Assembly (NCBI GenBank): GCA_902772715.1
Contig: CACYBT010000376.1
Span: forward strand, 1-6,247
DNA: 6,247 nt
Source: an uncultured Succinivibrio sp.
GTDB taxonomy: Bacteria; Pseudomonadota; Gammaproteobacteria; Enterobacterales; Succinivibrionaceae
Direction: 5' to 3'
Below, one piece after another: positions 6,243-6,247 of this stretch (position 1 is its first letter; each line of letters starts with the position of its first letter). The notes beneath the pieces are model-generated. The model was not told the DNA's origin and ran no database searches. It was given only the letters and a program-made list of their open reading frames with translations. Both the position numbers and the translations under genes were made by a program.

Positions 6243-6247
6243 GTATA

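Larger units (their letters stand above)
5906..6247. other. Gene-free region upstream of the sensor gene
   Basis: 342 bases without a recognisable gene. Listed separately are a terminator from outside the window, a group of short repeats and a candidate promoter. If that promoter is used, the sensor mRNA has a leader of roughly 175 bases. Within the leader a small stem (GCATC/GATGC, loop of six, at 5989-6004) could form. I see no known riboswitch pattern and no T tract, so its role is open. Confidence 0.5.

Overview
The window looks like chromosomal DNA from an AT-rich Gram-negative bacterium, most likely a gammaproteobacterium. The first residues of GalT and the whole of GalE closely follow the Escherichia coli proteins, and the gene order galE-galT matches the enterobacterial gal operon. 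The long periplasmic sensor with a c-di-GMP-type output also fits a Gram-negative envelope. A host-associated anaerobe such as a member of the Succinivibrionaceae is possible, but that is only an impression. All recognisable genes are on the minus strand, so transcription runs from right to left.

Layout in the direction of transcription. Positions 6247-5906 hold no gene. They contain a probable intrinsic terminator of a gene lying outside the window, three short repeats, and a candidate promoter for the next gene. Positions 5905-2069 encode one very large sensor protein (1278 aa with the preferred start). It has a six-helix membrane module, an internal signal-peptide-like helix, fourteen propeller blades (two seven-bladed beta-propellers), a Y_Y_Y domain, a last membrane helix and a cytoplasmic HD-GYP domain. 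Positions 2068-1211 are an 858-base gap. It holds a weak terminator candidate, a perfect 12-base inverted repeat and a stretch with coding-like plus-strand fragments in shifting frames, which may be a decayed gene. At its left end is a well-formed promoter whose start region is covered by a LacI/GalR-type operator. Positions 1210-191 are galE, followed after 29 bases by the start of galT, which is cut by the window edge.

Together, galE and galT are the Leloir steps that interconvert UDP-glucose, UDP-galactose and galactose-1-phosphate, probably induced by a sugar through a GalR-like repressor. The large sensor has the outside layout of the hybrid two-component glycan sensors of Bacteroidetes, but it ends in an HD-GYP phosphodiesterase instead of a kinase. 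It probably links an extracellular, perhaps carbohydrate, signal to c-di-GMP turnover. Nothing in the sequence proves a functional link between the sensor and the gal genes; they are separated by 0.86 kb and appear to be separate transcription units.

The most interesting points are the composite sensor with its internal Ala-His-Ala cleavage-like site, the GYP-to-GYV change in its HD-GYP motif, and a human-like cysteine at the GalE substrate gate.
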